Below are positions 1 to 12,185 of a stretch of 64,000 nucleotides of DNA, in pieces; the first letter of the stretch is position 1; each line of letters begins with the position of its first letter. Source of the DNA: Rhizomys pruinosus (Eukaryota; Chordata; Mammalia; Rodentia; Spalacidae). A program made the translations under genes and the position numbers. The stretch covers positions 1,102,469 through 1,166,468 of the forward strand of contig VZQC01009601.1 in the NCBI GenBank assembly GCA_009823505.1. Reading direction: 5' to 3'. The notes beneath the pieces were generated by a model that was not told the DNA's origin, made no database searches, and saw only the letters and a program-made list of their open reading frames with translations.

Positions 1-566
1 GAGCCACATCCACCGACTAGGAGCTTCCCATGCACCGTCAGCAGAGAGGGCAAGCTGGGGGGATGTTCTGATCTCAGGGTAAACAAGCAGATCACATCTC
101 TGCAGTTCACCACCCATCAGAGTTGGTGAGGTGTTGGACACAGATGCTTATAATTTACTTAGAAACTTCCAGAAGGTATCTGGAAGCAAGAACCTCAGTG
201 AACAAACACACCAGTCAGTCTAGCTCTAGCCTACACAAATCTCACTAAACAAGTCTGGTTGTTTGGTGACGTGGTATTATCCCCAGTCACTGAACATTGA
301 TTTCAGTTGGTCATTTTGAGACTAGGACTCCCCATGTCGGAGATGAAAAGGGCCTCTAGGCTCCCAGCTGTCCCCAGACACAGAGTGCAGCAAAGGCCTC
401 CAGGGAGACGTGACCTCCTGACCCACAGCTTGTCTGCTCTGTTCTCAGCTAGCTGAGCCCCCTTCCGTGTGAGACGTCGCTGGGTCCGGTGTGGTTCTGA
501 ACAGCAGCATGTAGGGAACAACTGCAAGGACTGCAAGGCACTTTTCCTCTTTTTCAAGGAAAGTGA
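1..566. other. no recognisable feature
   Basis: No repeat family, RNA gene or convincing exon is visible. The open frames here are short and lack splice-site context. I see only ordinary single-copy-looking sequence. Confidence 0.5.
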
Positions 567-735
567 AGAGGGTGGGTGAGATGCTCAGGGGGTAAAGGCA
601 CTTAATGCCAAGTCAGCCAATTTAAGTCCCATCACCCGGACCCGTATGGCAGGTGAGAACTGACTCCAGCAAGCTGCCCTCTGACTTCCACACTCAGGCC
701 ATGGTGCATGTATGCACACACATAAAATAAATGAA
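567..735 (+). mobile_element. B3 SINE
   Basis: A tRNA-like head (gctcaggggg taaaggcac) is followed by a body with the B3 phrases 'gaactgactccagcaagctg' and 'ccctctgacttccacac', then a CA-rich, A-rich tail. It is diverged from the family. A minus-strand B2 has landed in its tail immediately downstream. It is a non-coding Pol III-type retroposon. Confidence 0.75.
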
Positions 736-750
736 TATAATAAACATTTT

Positions 751-996
751 ATTATTTTTATTATTTTTATTTATTTTTGTTTGTGTATGAGTGTACTGTC
801 TGCATGTAGGTTTGTGCACCCGTGTCGTGCAATGCTGCGGAGGTCAGAAGAGGGCGTCGGATTCCCCTGGAACTGGAGTTCTCCTTGATTGGAGTTACAG
901 ATGGTTCTTAGCCGCCATGTGGGTGCTGGGGATCGAACCCAGGTCCTCTGCAAGAGAAGTCGGTGCTCTTAACCACTAGGCTATCTCTCCAGCCCC
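751..996 (-). mobile_element. B2 SINE with 15-bp target-site duplication
   Basis: Full-length B2 in reverse orientation: the A/T-rich tail lies at 751-790, the body carries 'ggtcagaagagggcgtcgga', and the tRNA-derived head reads 'ctctccagcccc' at the right end. The element is flanked by perfect copies of tataataaacatttt at 736-750 and 997-1011, direct evidence of L1-mediated insertion into the preceding B3 tail. A short internal duplication (ggagtt repeated near 876-896) is present. Confidence 0.93.
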
Positions 997-1011
997 TATA
1001 ATAAACATTTT

Positions 1012-2028
1012 AAAAGAAGCAGAAATGAGTGGGATTAAATCAGATGCTTTAAGAAACAAGTCACTACACTTGATGAATGGTCATGTGTCATTTAATCATG
1101 GGGCTTCGTTCTGAGAAACCTGTCAGCAAACATCATACATACAGTGTGCTTACACAAACAAGTTGGTTTTGTCTAACACACACTTAGAGTATCTGCTACA
1201 CACAGACACAGACATACTTAGACAGACACACGGCCACACAGACACACACGCATGCCTGCTCTCACATGGTCTAGCCTACTGCTCATGATGAACCAATTAA
1301 CACTAGATTCAAACTCGAGAGAAAATGACGCAGTCAGGAGATGCTTGAGGTTGGTGGCAGAGTAGCGGGCACGTCATTTTATAGCGACTTTTTCTATGAG
1401 AAGGTGTATTTCTTGATGATGAAAAAATACGTAAACCAGTGGTCATTTGCTGCATTACCGACTATCATGTACTGTCCCTAATTTCATGGGCTTTAACATA
1501 AAGCACCTGGCAGTATAGAGTGCTTATACCACCATCACCACCCAGGTGAGGGTTGCCTTGCTCCTACATTTCTAGACAATAGAAACGTCCAAACTCAATG
1601 CGCTGTCCTTCATTTTCTCTTTCTAGGTTGTAGTATTTTATCAATGGCTCCTTGTGCCAAGTCACGTCAGGAATGGGCCACCTCACTCTCTGTACCGAGG
1701 TGCATTTCAGCCATGTGGCTGCAGTGTGGCCGGGACAGCCCTCTGATCCAGTGGGGGAATTGGTGCAGTTGTATAGTGTTGTGACTGAGGAAACATTATC
1801 CATGCCCAAGGAAGGAGAGGGCTTCTTGAAACGCTTGCTGGGGAGGAGTCTCATGTTCCTCCCCAGTTGCTACTATTTCTTCCCCATTACCCAAAACACA
1901 ATTCCTTCATTTCTTTATTACTTTTTTCTTGGTTTCTTCTCTGCCTTCCCCTCCCCTTTCCTCCTCCTTTTCTTCTCTTTCTTTGAGCCCAAGATAGCTT
2001 CCACCTCATGGTCCTCCACCCCTGGTAT
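1012..2028. other. mostly unique spacer, possible old repeat and pyrimidine tract
   Basis: No gene is seen. About 1075-1300 contains phrases (cttcgttctgagaaa, gtgtgcttacacaaac) that resemble an old interspersed repeat known from other mammals; I do not name the family. Positions 1912-1985 form a C/T-rich tract. The 132-codon open frame at 1652-2050 runs through that tract and has no supporting features. Confidence 0.45.
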
Positions 2029-2029
2029 T

Positions 2030-2330
2030 AGTTTGCTTTTCAGTTGCTAAGCTGAAACACTCAGACCAAAAGAGACTTAGGAGAGGAGAGGATTGAATAT
2101 GTTCAGGTTTCAGTCCATCATTGAAGGAAGTCAGGGCAGGAACCTGCGCATAAACCACAGAGGAATTCTGCTTGCTGGCTTGCTCCTCTGCCTCGTGATC
2201 AACTAACTTTTTACACATTTATCAATTGATAATCAAGGCAGTCTCTTACGAAGCTGGCCGCAGTTCACTCTGATCTGATAAATTACTCGGTGTCTCTTCC
2301 CAGGGTGACTCTATGTTGTATTGACAATAG
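2030..2330 (-). mobile_element. ERVL/MaLR-class LTR fragment
   Basis: Read on the minus strand, the segment starts near 'attgtcaatacaacatagag' and contains 'tgccctgacttccttcaatg'. This is the same general LTR family type as the better-preserved element at 58079-60058 (TGTCAACTTGACA... start). It is old, with no terminal target duplication recognisable. Confidence 0.5.
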
Positions 2331-2642
2331 AAACCAACCTGCATGTCCCCCAAGGCCTGGAATTTGGGCCGTGTTTCTGGGTTACTTTAAAGGAAGAGCA
2401 TGGAAAATTTTAAAAATGTAAGATACAGATTCAGATAATGTACATTTCCCCCCATCAACTGTAAAAATTACCTAACATTTTTGTTATAATGTCATCACTT
2501 TAAAACTTTTCATTCAGAAAGGATTATGTCACATAAGCACAGGTTCGTTCTATAAATGGAAAGGAATTGGTTTAAGCTACTGCTCATTCACACATATACA
2601 TACATGTTATGTACATATGCACTCAGATAATGTTTAAATGTA
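2331..2642. other. no recognisable feature
   Basis: A/T-rich unique-looking sequence without an identifiable repeat or gene. Confidence 0.4.
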
Positions 2643-2814
2643 TTTTGTGTGTGTTCGTATGTGTGTGGGGTATTCATGTGCCATGGTGTGTGTGGTGGTC
2701 AGAGGACAGCTTGTGGGAGCTGCTTTTGTCTTGCTGTGTGGGTCTCAGGGATTGAACTCACATCTTCAGGCCTAGTGACGAGCGCCTTTATCTGCTGAAC
2801 CATCTTGCCCACCC
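2643..2814 (-). mobile_element. B3 SINE
   Basis: Reverse-oriented B3: a GT-rich tail at the left, 'ggtggtcagaggacagcttg' in the body, and the tRNA-like head 'ctgctgaaccatcttgccca' at the right end. Diverged. Confidence 0.75.
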
Positions 2815-2819
2815 ATAAC

Positions 2820-3206
2820 TTCCTTTTTTAGAAGTTTTAGATTGATGGAAAACTTCAGAGTTAGGAAAAAGATTTCCTATATACTTCCTGGGTCCCACAG
2901 GCTTCTCCCAGTTCATTAATTGTTATGGATACATTGTTAAAGTCCATAGTTCTCACCAAACTGTACATTGTGTGTACAGTTTTATGAAGTTTGAATAAAA
3001 TTTATAATGTCCTCTGTCCCCCATTGCAGCCACACAGAAGAGTTCCATTGTCCTGAGCTTTACCTGTTCACCCTCCATCCCTTCCCAGAGCCAGGACAAC
3101 CAACGATCTCTCTAGAGCAACATAATTTTGCCTTCTCCAGAGTGTTAACAGTGGCCTTTTGTGTGTGACTTATTCCACTTAGGGGTAGGCATTTACCATT
3201 CTCCCC
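2820..3206 (-). mobile_element. old L1 fragment, part 1
   Basis: The plus strand carries the antisense of an old mammalian L1 3' region (acttattccacttaggg and neighbouring phrases). It is interrupted by the B2 that follows and resumes after it. Many substitutions, no open frame. Confidence 0.5.
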
Positions 3207-3430
3207 AGTGGGCTAGAAGGACAGCTCAGCCGTTAAGGACACTTTTTGCCCTTGTGCAGGACCCAAGTTTGGTTCCCGACACCCTTGTTCAGTGGCTCGT
3301 AACCACCTGTAACTCCAGCTTCAGAGGACCCAACACCTTCTTCTGGCCTCTGCAGGCACTGTACATACATGACATACACACACACACACACACACACACA
3401 GAGGCATACACACATAATTAAAAGTAAGAA
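3207..3430 (+). mobile_element. B2 SINE with CA-repeat tail
   Basis: A degenerate B2: head 'gtgggctagaaggacagctc', box-B-like 'ggttcccgacaccc', body 'aactccagcttcagaggacc', then a (CA)n tail at about 3376-3402. Flanks carry related copies of attctcc, consistent with insertion into the surrounding L1. Confidence 0.8.
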
Positions 3431-3440
3431 ATAAATCATG

Positions 3441-4000
3441 AAAAGAAAAAACTATTCTCCATGACATTGTGTGACTTGATAGCTCTTTTTATTTGAATCA
3501 CAGTCTGGACATACCACAGTGCTTACCGGTTCTCCCACAGACGAACATCTGGGTGGCTTCAGCTTTGTGATTATGAGTAGAGCTGCTATACATTCATGTG
3601 TGGGTTTTGGTGTGGACTGAATGACAGTAACTACCTTGGGGCATGATTACTGGGTCATAAGAGAAGGCTATCGTTAGCTGTCTTCCGACATGTCTGTGCC
3701 TTGTATTCATGCCAGCAGTGAAGGAGACTGCCTGCAGCCTTGTCCTTAGGAGCCTCAGCACTACCAGGTCGTTTGGGGCTTCAGCTTCTCTATAGTGCAA
3801 GGGCGTCTCCTTGCTTTAATGTGCATTTCCCCTTTGATCCAGGACATGGAACATTTCTCATATGCTAGTTTTCCATCTGTACATTTTCTTCTGAGAAGTG
3901 TCTACTTAGATCTTCTGCACATTGTAAATGAGGGAGGACTCATTGCTGAGTTTTAACAGTATATTTGGGGTATCAGATATGGGTTTTATAAATGTGTGTT
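3441..4000 (-). mobile_element. old L1 fragment, part 2
   Basis: Continuation of the old L1. The antisense phrases 'gattatgagtagagctgcta' and 'gattactgggtcataag' correspond to the ORF2 C-terminal region of ancient L1s (the reverse of ...cccagcaat...). Not coding. Confidence 0.65.
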
Positions 4001-4077
4001 TACAAATAAGGAGTATTTACTCCAACAACATTCAGAAAATATTAAGTAGAAAATTTAAGAAATATTAAGTTTTGGAC

Positions 4078-4290
4078 CATGCTGGATAGTGCATGCCTTT
4101 AATCCCAGCCCTTGGGAGGTGGAGATGGGTATAAAGAAGGCAAGGCCACCCTTAGCTACTTAGTAAGACACCACCACCACCCTCACCTCAAATAAAGCAA
4201 AATAAAAGTTTCCAGGCTTTTCCAGTGCTGGAAATCAAACCCAAGCCTTGAGCATGCCATGTATACCACTGAACTACACTACACACCCAA
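4078..4290. mobile_element. diverged B1-like (+) and ID/B4-like (-) SINE pieces
   Basis: 4078-4190 contains 'gcatgcctttaatcccagcc' in the plus direction, a B1-type body. 4214-4290 reads, on the minus strand, as a tRNA-like head (ctcaagcttgg... agcacttggc-like), typical of ID or B4. Both are old and truncated, and the subfamily cannot be decided by eye. Confidence 0.45.
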
Positions 4291-4299
4291 CTTGATAGT

Positions 4300-4718
4300 T
4301 CCTGAGTGTCAAGTGGCATGCCATGTTACCTTGATTGTCACCTTAGTGAGACAAGAATCACCCAGGAGACAAAACCTTGTGAGCTTCTAGACTGGATTAC
4401 CTGAGTTAGGAAGACCTACCATAAATACGGGTGGTACTGTGCCCTGGGCTATGGTCCCAGACTGGATTACCTGAGGTAGGAAGACCTACCGTAAATACGG
4501 GTGGTGCTGTGCCCTGGGCTAGGGTCCCAAACTGAATAAGGAGAAAGCGATCTGAACACCATTCATTCACCTGTTTCCACTGCTTGGGTGTGGGTGCAAT
4601 GTGACCAGCTGCTTCCACTCCTGCCACCACGCTCTGTCTGTGATGCACTGCGTCCTCACACTATGAGTCAAAGCAAACACATTCTCCCCCAAGTTGCTGT
4701 TGCAGGTATTTTTCACAG

Positions 4719-4719
<1 letters not shown>
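4300..4719 (+). mobile_element. rodent LTR (ERVL/MaLR-like)
   Basis: The segment shows the U3-like phrase 'gtgggtgcaatgtgaccagc' and an end region 'caagttgctgttgcaggtat', typical of rodent ERVL/MaLR LTRs. A 70-bp internal tandem duplication lies at 4389-4528. It ends in a purine simple repeat. Confidence 0.5.
4389..4528 (+). repeat. 2 x 70-bp tandem duplication within LTR
   Basis: 'agactggattacctgag' recurs at 4389 and 4459, and both 70-bp units continue through 'taaatacgggtggt' and 'gtgccctgggcta'. They differ at only a few positions, so the duplication is younger than the LTR itself. Confidence 0.9.

Positions 4720-4775
<56 letters not shown>
4720..4775 (+). repeat. (GA)n microsatellite
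   Basis: Uninterrupted or nearly uninterrupted GA dinucleotides, starting at the 3' end of the preceding LTR. Confidence 0.95.
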
Positions 4776-4777
<2 letters not shown>

Positions 4778-5056
4778 TTTGGTGGTCAGTCTGAACCAGT
4801 CTGCTCTATCAGTGGGACGTAAATCATTCCTGTCCCATTCCTACTGCGTTCATCTACTGCTCCACACACCCCACTTGGAAGCTCTCCTGGCTGTCAGATT
4901 GACTCTGATATTACAGGACTGTGTAGACTCTTGTCTGGCCACGGTGAAGGGCACAAACATTTCCAATAAGGAAAAGGGTGAATGTCATTGACTCATTAAG
5001 GAAAGAAAAGAGTTGTCTGCTCAGGGTATTAACATGCATGCTACAATAGATATTTT

Positions 5057-5577
5057 CTTAAAGCATGTCCTTTTTAATTTATTTTTAATTTTTTAAATCT
5101 TTTAAAAATTATTTGTTTATTATTTTCTATATGTATGAGTGTACTGTCTGCATGTAGGTTGGTGCACCCGTGTCATGCAATGCCACGGAGGTCAGAAGAG
5201 GGTGTTGGATTCCCCTGGAACTGGAGTTAAAGATGGTTCTTAGCCGCCATGTGGGTGCTGGGAATAGAACCCCAGTCCTCTGCAAGAGCAGTTGGTGCTC
5301 CTAACTGCTGCGCCATCTCTCCGGCCCCAGCATGTCCTTTTTAAAACATTTTTTTCTTTTCTTTATTTTTATTTCATGTGTATGAGTGTTATGTCTACAC
5401 GTCTTTAAGTGCACCCATGTCATGGGGTACCTGAGGAGGACAGAAAAGGGTATTAGTTAGATTCCCTGGAAATGGAGTTACAGACAGTTGTTACCTGCCA
5501 TGTGGGCGCTGGGATTTGAACCCGGGTCTTCTGTAAGAACAGCCAGTACTCTTCACCACTGAGCAATCTCTCCAGCC
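5057..5577 (-). mobile_element. B2 SINE split by a second B2
   Basis: Outer minus-strand B2 flanked by ctacaatagatatttt at 5041-5056 and again from 5578. Its tail region is interrupted at 5078-5328 by another minus-strand B2. Its body (5345-5577) ends with the head 'gagcaatctctccagccc'. Confidence 0.9.
5078..5328 (-). mobile_element. B2 SINE nested in another B2
   Basis: Inner B2, full length with tail at left and head 'gcgccatctctccggccc' at right. It is flanked by agcatgtcctttttaa at 5062-5077 and from 5329, so it inserted after the outer B2. Confidence 0.92.
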
Positions 5578-5595
5578 CTACAATAGATATTTTAA

Positions 5596-5822
5596 AAAAT
5601 ATTTTGTTATTTTTATTTTATGTTTATGAATGTAGTGCCTGTATATATAAGCAAGTATAGCCATGTCATGCAATGCCCTCCGCAGTCAGAAAAGGGCATC
5701 AGATTCCCTTGGAACTGTAGTTAAGGGCTGGTCTTAGTTGCCACGTGGGTTCTGGGGCTCGAACCCAGGTCCTCTTCAAGAGTAGTCAGTGCTCTTAACT
5801 GCTGAGACATCTTTCCAGCCCC
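5596..5822 (-). mobile_element. B2 SINE
   Basis: Third B2 in the cluster, same orientation. Body 'gtcagaaaagggcatcagat', head 'gagacatctttccagcccc'. More diverged than the two upstream. Confidence 0.88.
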
Positions 5823-5929
5823 AGCAAGTGGTATGTTTGACAGTCACACTCAACATTCACACAACTTTTATTACAGCATATTATTATAATAGTCTTTTTA
5901 CTTTTAGTAACTATGAAAGTTACTTTTCT

Positions 5930-6225
5930 GTGACCAAGGGAAATTAGAAAAGGAAGCGTTTATTTGAGTTTAGGATTCCAGGGGGAATTAGCGTCTGTCA
6001 TGGGAGGGAGGCGTGGTGGCAGGAGGTGGCAGAGCAGGAGCAGACAGCAGCAGCTCGAGAATGATGGGAAATCTGGCAAGGCTTAAGAACTCTCCGAGCC
6101 CATCCTAAGTGACATGCTCTCTCCAGCAAGACCACATCTTCTAAGATCTCCCAAAACAGCGCCAACAACTGGGGACAAAAATGTCTCGATACTTGGAGCC
6201 CATGGAGATACTCATAGTCAAACTA
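5930..6225 (-). mobile_element. ORR1-like MaLR LTR
   Basis: On the minus strand it reads through '...ccccagttgttggcgctgtt' and '...agatcttagaagatgtgg', characteristic of the ORR1/MaLR LTR family. It is a relative of 12407-12735. No coding content. Confidence 0.6.
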
Positions 6226-6278
6226 CCTCCGTTACTGTTGTAATCTCTTGTGTCTAACTTATGAGTTAAATATTCTCA

Positions 6279-7149
6279 CAGTTGGGTATGTATAGAGAAC
6301 CACATAAGATTTGTGGCGCTGGATGTGTCTCTGGGTTCAGACCTTTACTGGGGCCTTAAATGTAGCCCCGGGGTAAGAGGAGACTACCTTATCTTCCAGT
6401 CTGAGCTTTGTCTTTTTATTTTCTGTAGTTTGCACTCTCCTGCACTTAGAGACACAAACCATGCCTGTTGGATTAAAAGGAAAAGGGGGAGGAGCCACCA
6501 GTGGCTTCTCTTGCTTCTCTTGTGAGCTGGTGCAAAAACGTAGCATGCCAGCTGGCTGTGGGGGCTTCCACCCTGCTATCTGCCTGCTACAGACCCTTAG
6601 CTTTGGGGAACCAGCCACTGCCCCATTATGGCCACATTAATTCCACCTGCTGGGGACTGGTAACACCCCAAGACAGAATCCTCAGACTGGTGGCCTCCTG
6701 CAAGCCTCTGTCCAGCCAAAACCCAGCCGGCAACTTGATACTTTCTTCCCAGGTTGGGAGTCCAACAGGAGGACCCTATTCCAAACACTTGAAACACAAG
6801 CCTGATGGGCTTAACTTACATGTGGAAAATAACAGATCCGAAATCTTTTCAGGTGATTCGATTTATTGTTTACAGTCCATTCTTTATATAGACAGAATGA
6901 AGTCATCTCTCTCAGCCGATCCTAGACCTCTGCATCACGCCCCTGTATACATCACTCGCCGTTGTTCCACCCTGTATCTTGTGCTTGGGTCACAAGTGAG
7001 TCATGAAGTTTTTTTCCTCTTTGTAGCACCTGCTGCTCTCGCCTGTGGGGTGAGGTCAGGGATGTCTTAAGACCCACACCTGTGTCCCTGAGCAATGCTG
7101 GCTGAAAAGCTGGTCCCTCCATACCTAACTCACGCTGGATTTCCCCACA
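6279..7149 (-). mobile_element. candidate solo LTR, class uncertain
   Basis: The segment interrupts the old minus-strand L1. The flanks share attctca (6272-6278 and 7150-7156). On the minus strand the segment begins TGTGGGGAA, has a TATA-like tatataaag (reverse of 6882-6890) and AATAAA (reverse of 6862-6867). The expected CA end is not clear at the other side, so the boundary call is weak. The 189-codon frame at 6501-7070 inside it resembles nothing known to me. Confidence 0.3.
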
Positions 7150-7507
7150 ATTCTCATAGCAGTGTCTTCACAGGACAGAAGCTTTACATCTTAAAATCCA
7201 CTAACCAATTTTCAATGGATTGAATATATTGTATTTTACATAAAGCCATTGTCAAACCCCAGCTCATAGGTTTTCCCCTAGGTTATCTGGTAAAAGTTTT
7301 ATTTTTGATATTTAGATTTGTGATCCATTTTTAATTTTGAGAAAGGCAAAGTCTTTGCCTCCATTAATTTTTTGTTTGTGTGTGGAAGACCAGGTTTTTT
7401 GACAAGTCTCCTTTTCCACTGAATTTCCTTTGTCTCTGTGTCAAAGACCAGATGATTATGTTTTCACGTGTCTATTTTTCGGCTCTCCAGTCTGTTTCAG
7501 GGATATA
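7150..7507 (-). mobile_element. old L1 fragment, part 3
   Basis: Antisense of an old L1 ORF2 region (accagatgattatgttttca and ctctccagtctgtttcag-type phrases), continuing the L1 seen at 2820-4000. Shattered, non-coding. Confidence 0.55.
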
Positions 7508-7530
7508 TTTTTCTATTCTTTTTATTTATT

Positions 7531-7573
<43 letters not shown>

Positions 7574-7722
7574 TTTTTTGGTCTTTTCGAGACGGTCTCC
7601 CTGTAGCCCCAGCTGTCCTGGAACTCACTCTGTAGACCAGGCTGGCCTTGAACTCACAAAGATCCACCTGCCTCTGCCTCCTAAGTGCTAGGATTAAAGG
7701 CATGCGCCACCATGCCCAGCTT
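7508..7722 (-). mobile_element. B1 SINE with (TTTA)n tail
   Basis: Minus-strand B1: tail expanded as (TTTA)n at about 7522-7577, then 'gagacggtctccctgtagcc', 'gaccaggctggccttgaact' and the end 'caccatgcccagc'. The flanks share tttctattcttttt, the target duplication. Confidence 0.9.
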
Positions 7723-7756
7723 TCTATTCTTTTTTAAAAAATATTTTATCTCCCAT

Positions 7757-8821
7757 GCTCATGGATTGGAAAAATAATGTAAAAATGACCATCCTACCAA
7801 AACCAATATATAGATTCAATGCAATCCCAATCAAAATCTCCCTGACATACTTCACAGAATTAAAAAAACATCCAAAAATTCATATGGAAGCATAAAAGAC
7901 CCTGGATAGCCAAAGCAATTCTGAGCATAAAGAACAATGCTAGGTGATTACTATACTAGATCTCAAAGTATATTACAGAGCTATAGTCATAAAACATCAT
8001 GGTACTGGTACAAAAATAGGCATGTAGATCAATGGAACATAACTGAAGACCCAAACATGAGTACATGCAATTTCAGCCACCTGATAGTTGACAAAGGGGC
8101 CAAGAATATACATGGAAGGAAAGACAGCATTTTCAGCAAAGGGTGCTAGAAAAACTGGATCTCTACCTGGAGAAGAATGAAACTAGACTCTTATCTTTCA
8201 CCTTGCACAAAAGTCAACTCCAAATAGATCGAAGGCCTCAATGTAAAACCTGAAACTGAAACTATTAGAAGAAAACATTGGCAGTAACCTACAAGATATA
8301 GGTGTAGGAAAGGACTTTATAAATTGGACATCAGTTGCTCAGAAATTAAGGTCAACAATCAACAAGTGGGACCTCATTAAACTAAAAAGCTTCTATACAG
8401 TAATAGAAACAACCAAAGAAGTGAAGAGAAAACCTATAGACTGAGAGAAAATCTTTACCAGTGACACATTTGACAGAGGTTTAACAGCCAGAATATATAA
8501 AGAACTCAGAAAACAAAGGGTCAAGAAAACAAGTGACCCAATTAAAAGGATCTGAACAGAGAGTTCGCAAAAGAAGAAATAAAAATGGCTAAGAAACATT
8601 ACAAAGTGTTCAACATCATTAGCAATTAGGGAAACATAAACTTAAACCACCTTATGATTTCATTTTATGCTGTAAGACTGACTAAGAAAGGGAACAAATG
8701 ATACCAAATGCTGGAGAGGTTGTGTGACAAAAGGGGACACTCATTCACTGCTGATAGGATTGCAAACTCTTGCAATCCCTATGGAAAACAGTGTGGATAA
8801 TGCTTAAAAAACTAAAAATGA
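7757..8821 (+). mobile_element. L1 ORF2 C-terminal region, part 1 (pseudogene)
   Basis: Plus-strand L1 sequence recognisable by 'gaccctggatagccaaagca', 'gttgacaaaggggccaag' and 'aagtgggacctcattaaact', all in the ORF2 region between the reverse transcriptase and the C-terminal cysteine motif. Stops and frameshifts throughout; the longest surviving frame is about 70 codons. A B1 follows. Confidence 0.9.
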
Positions 8822-8959
8822 AGCCAGTTGTGGTGGTGCACGCCTTTAGTCCCAGTGCTTGGGAGGTAGAGGCAGGTGGATCTTTGTGAGTTTGAGGCCA
8901 GCCTTGTCTACATACCAGTTCCAGGCCAGTTGAGGCTATAGGGCGACCCTGCCTCAAAA
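8822..8959 (+). mobile_element. B1 SINE inserted in L1
   Basis: B1 body 'gtggtggtgcacgcctttag', 'gaggcaggtggatctttgtg' and a poorly kept A-rich tail. Flanking related copies of aaaaactaaaaat mark the insertion. Confidence 0.88.
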
Positions 8960-9430
8960 AGTCAAAAACCTAAAAATTAACCCACTATATGATGTGACCC
9001 AGTTACACCACCACTCCTTGGCATATACCCAGAGGACTCGTCCTGCTGCAGAGTACTTGCACATCTGTGTTTGTTGCTGGCCTTTTCACAATAGCAAAGA
9101 GATGGAAGAAACCTAAGTGTCCCGCAACAGACAAGTGGACAATGAAAATGTGGTACATTTACACTCTGGAGTTCTACTCAGCATAAAGATGAAATCATGA
9201 AATTTCCAGGTAAATGAATGGAACTAGAAACTGTTATACCAAATGAAGTAACACAGACTCAGAAAAACAAACTACATATGTTCTCCCTCATTTGTGGATC
9301 CTAGCACCAAATCCTTATATGTGACTATATATCCTGATGTAACTATATGAAGCAGGAAAATGGAAAGGAACCAGGGAGGTAAAGGGAAAGAAGGAACCTG
9401 GAGAGAAGAACGGTAGAAGACAGGCGTTAC
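8960..9430 (+). mobile_element. L1 ORF2 3' end, part 2 (pseudogene)
   Basis: L1 resumes: 'ccttggcatatacccagagg', 'gtggtacatttacactctgg' and 'gaagtaacacagactcagaa' encode the broken ORF2 C-terminus. The frame is disrupted. Start of the 3' UTR follows and is cut by an LTR at 9431. Confidence 0.88.
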
Positions 9431-9832
9431 TGTCGGGAGGAGACTCTGCTTGGCTTGAGCACTATAGGGATCAGCGCCCAGCGCCCAGCGCCCGACAACC
9501 TCTTTGAAGACCACCTCTTTGGGGCCGGGATGAGTGGATCACTTGCTCGCCAAAGTGAGATCTCATACCCTAAGGCCTTCCTTCGAAGTACTGTGCAGAG
9601 AATATGTCACACCTCAGTACTAGTCAACACGACTGAAAGTTTCAGTATCCCGCATCACAAGGTCCGGGGATTACTATAACAGACCCAAGTTGTGCCAATA
9701 AAGTTGAGTTGCTCCCTCTGAATCTCTCCCGGGTTAGTTCTTTCACCGACCTGCCTGGGGCTCACCCCTCCCCCTCCTGGCTCCCGGGAGCCTCGGGAGC
9801 CTCGGCAACCACGCTGAGGAACAAGCGGTCCA
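9431..9832 (+). mobile_element. solo LTR of an endogenous retrovirus, in L1 3' UTR
   Basis: The segment begins TGTCGGGAGG, ends ...GGTCCA, is about 402 bp and is CpG-rich compared with its surroundings. It has AATAAA at about 9701 followed by a C/T-rich U5-like region. Flanks are gttac (left) and cttac (right), a possible 5-bp target duplication with one mismatch. Three agcgccc repeats lie near 9473-9493. No internal genes remain. The family is not identified. Confidence 0.5.
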
Positions 9833-11600
<1,768 letters not shown>

Positions 11601-11609
11601 AATGTATAA

Positions 11610-11808
11610 AAATATATTTTATTCATTTTTAAATATGTATGTGAGTGTATTGCCTATATGTATGTAAGTGCATCAGTGTCAGGCAAGGCCTGCAGAGTTC
11701 AGAAAAAGGGTGTTGGACTCCCCTGGAACTGGAGGTACAGACAGTTCTTAGCTGCCATGTGGGTGCTGGGACTCAAACCCGGTTCTCTGCAAAAGCAACC
11801 AGTGCTCT
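11610..11808 (-). mobile_element. B2 SINE, head missing
   Basis: Tail, body (gaactggaggtacagacag) and 'gtgggtgctgggactcaaac' are present. It stops at 'gtgctctttt', where a B1 takes over, so the tRNA-like head is lost. Confidence 0.85.
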
Positions 11809-11905
11809 TTTTTGTTTTTAGACAGGGTCTCCCTATAGCCCCAGCTGGCCTGGAACTCACTCTATCCTTTGACCTTCAAAGAAATGCTTTTTTCCTTCAG
11901 GTTTT

Positions 11906-11954
<49 letters not shown>

Positions 11955-12010
11955 GCTGTCCTGCAATTCCTCTTGTCTCGGCCTCCTAGTGCTGAGATTA
12001 TAGGGGACCC
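11809..12010 (-). mobile_element. B1 SINE carrying an internal (GT)n
   Basis: Diverged minus-strand B1: 'agacagggtctccctatagc' and 'agctggcctggaactcactc', then a (GT)n block at about 11904-11951, then 'ctcctagtgctgagattata'. The microsatellite expanded in or next to the SINE. Confidence 0.7.
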
Positions 12011-12049
12011 CAGCAGGTTCCACTTTCTTTTGTCTTTATCTTTGATTTT

Positions 12050-12185
12050 CTTCTGTTTTAATGTGATGTGTCTAGGTATAGATATTTTGGTGTTTTTTTT
12101 TTTTTTTCCTGGTTGACATTCTTTGAGTTTCCTGAACGTATGATTTGGAGGGATTAATTAATTTTGGAAAATTCTCAGCTATTAC
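12050..12185 (-). mobile_element. old L1 fragment
   Basis: 'gagtttcctgaacgtatgat' and 'ggaaaattctcagctattac' resemble the antisense of the 5' half of old mammalian L1s. Short and diverged. Confidence 0.4.

Noticed and set aside
6501..7070. 189-codon open frame
   Set aside because: No recognisable domain or splice context. It overlaps a probable repeat insertion and is within chance expectation for a window of this size.
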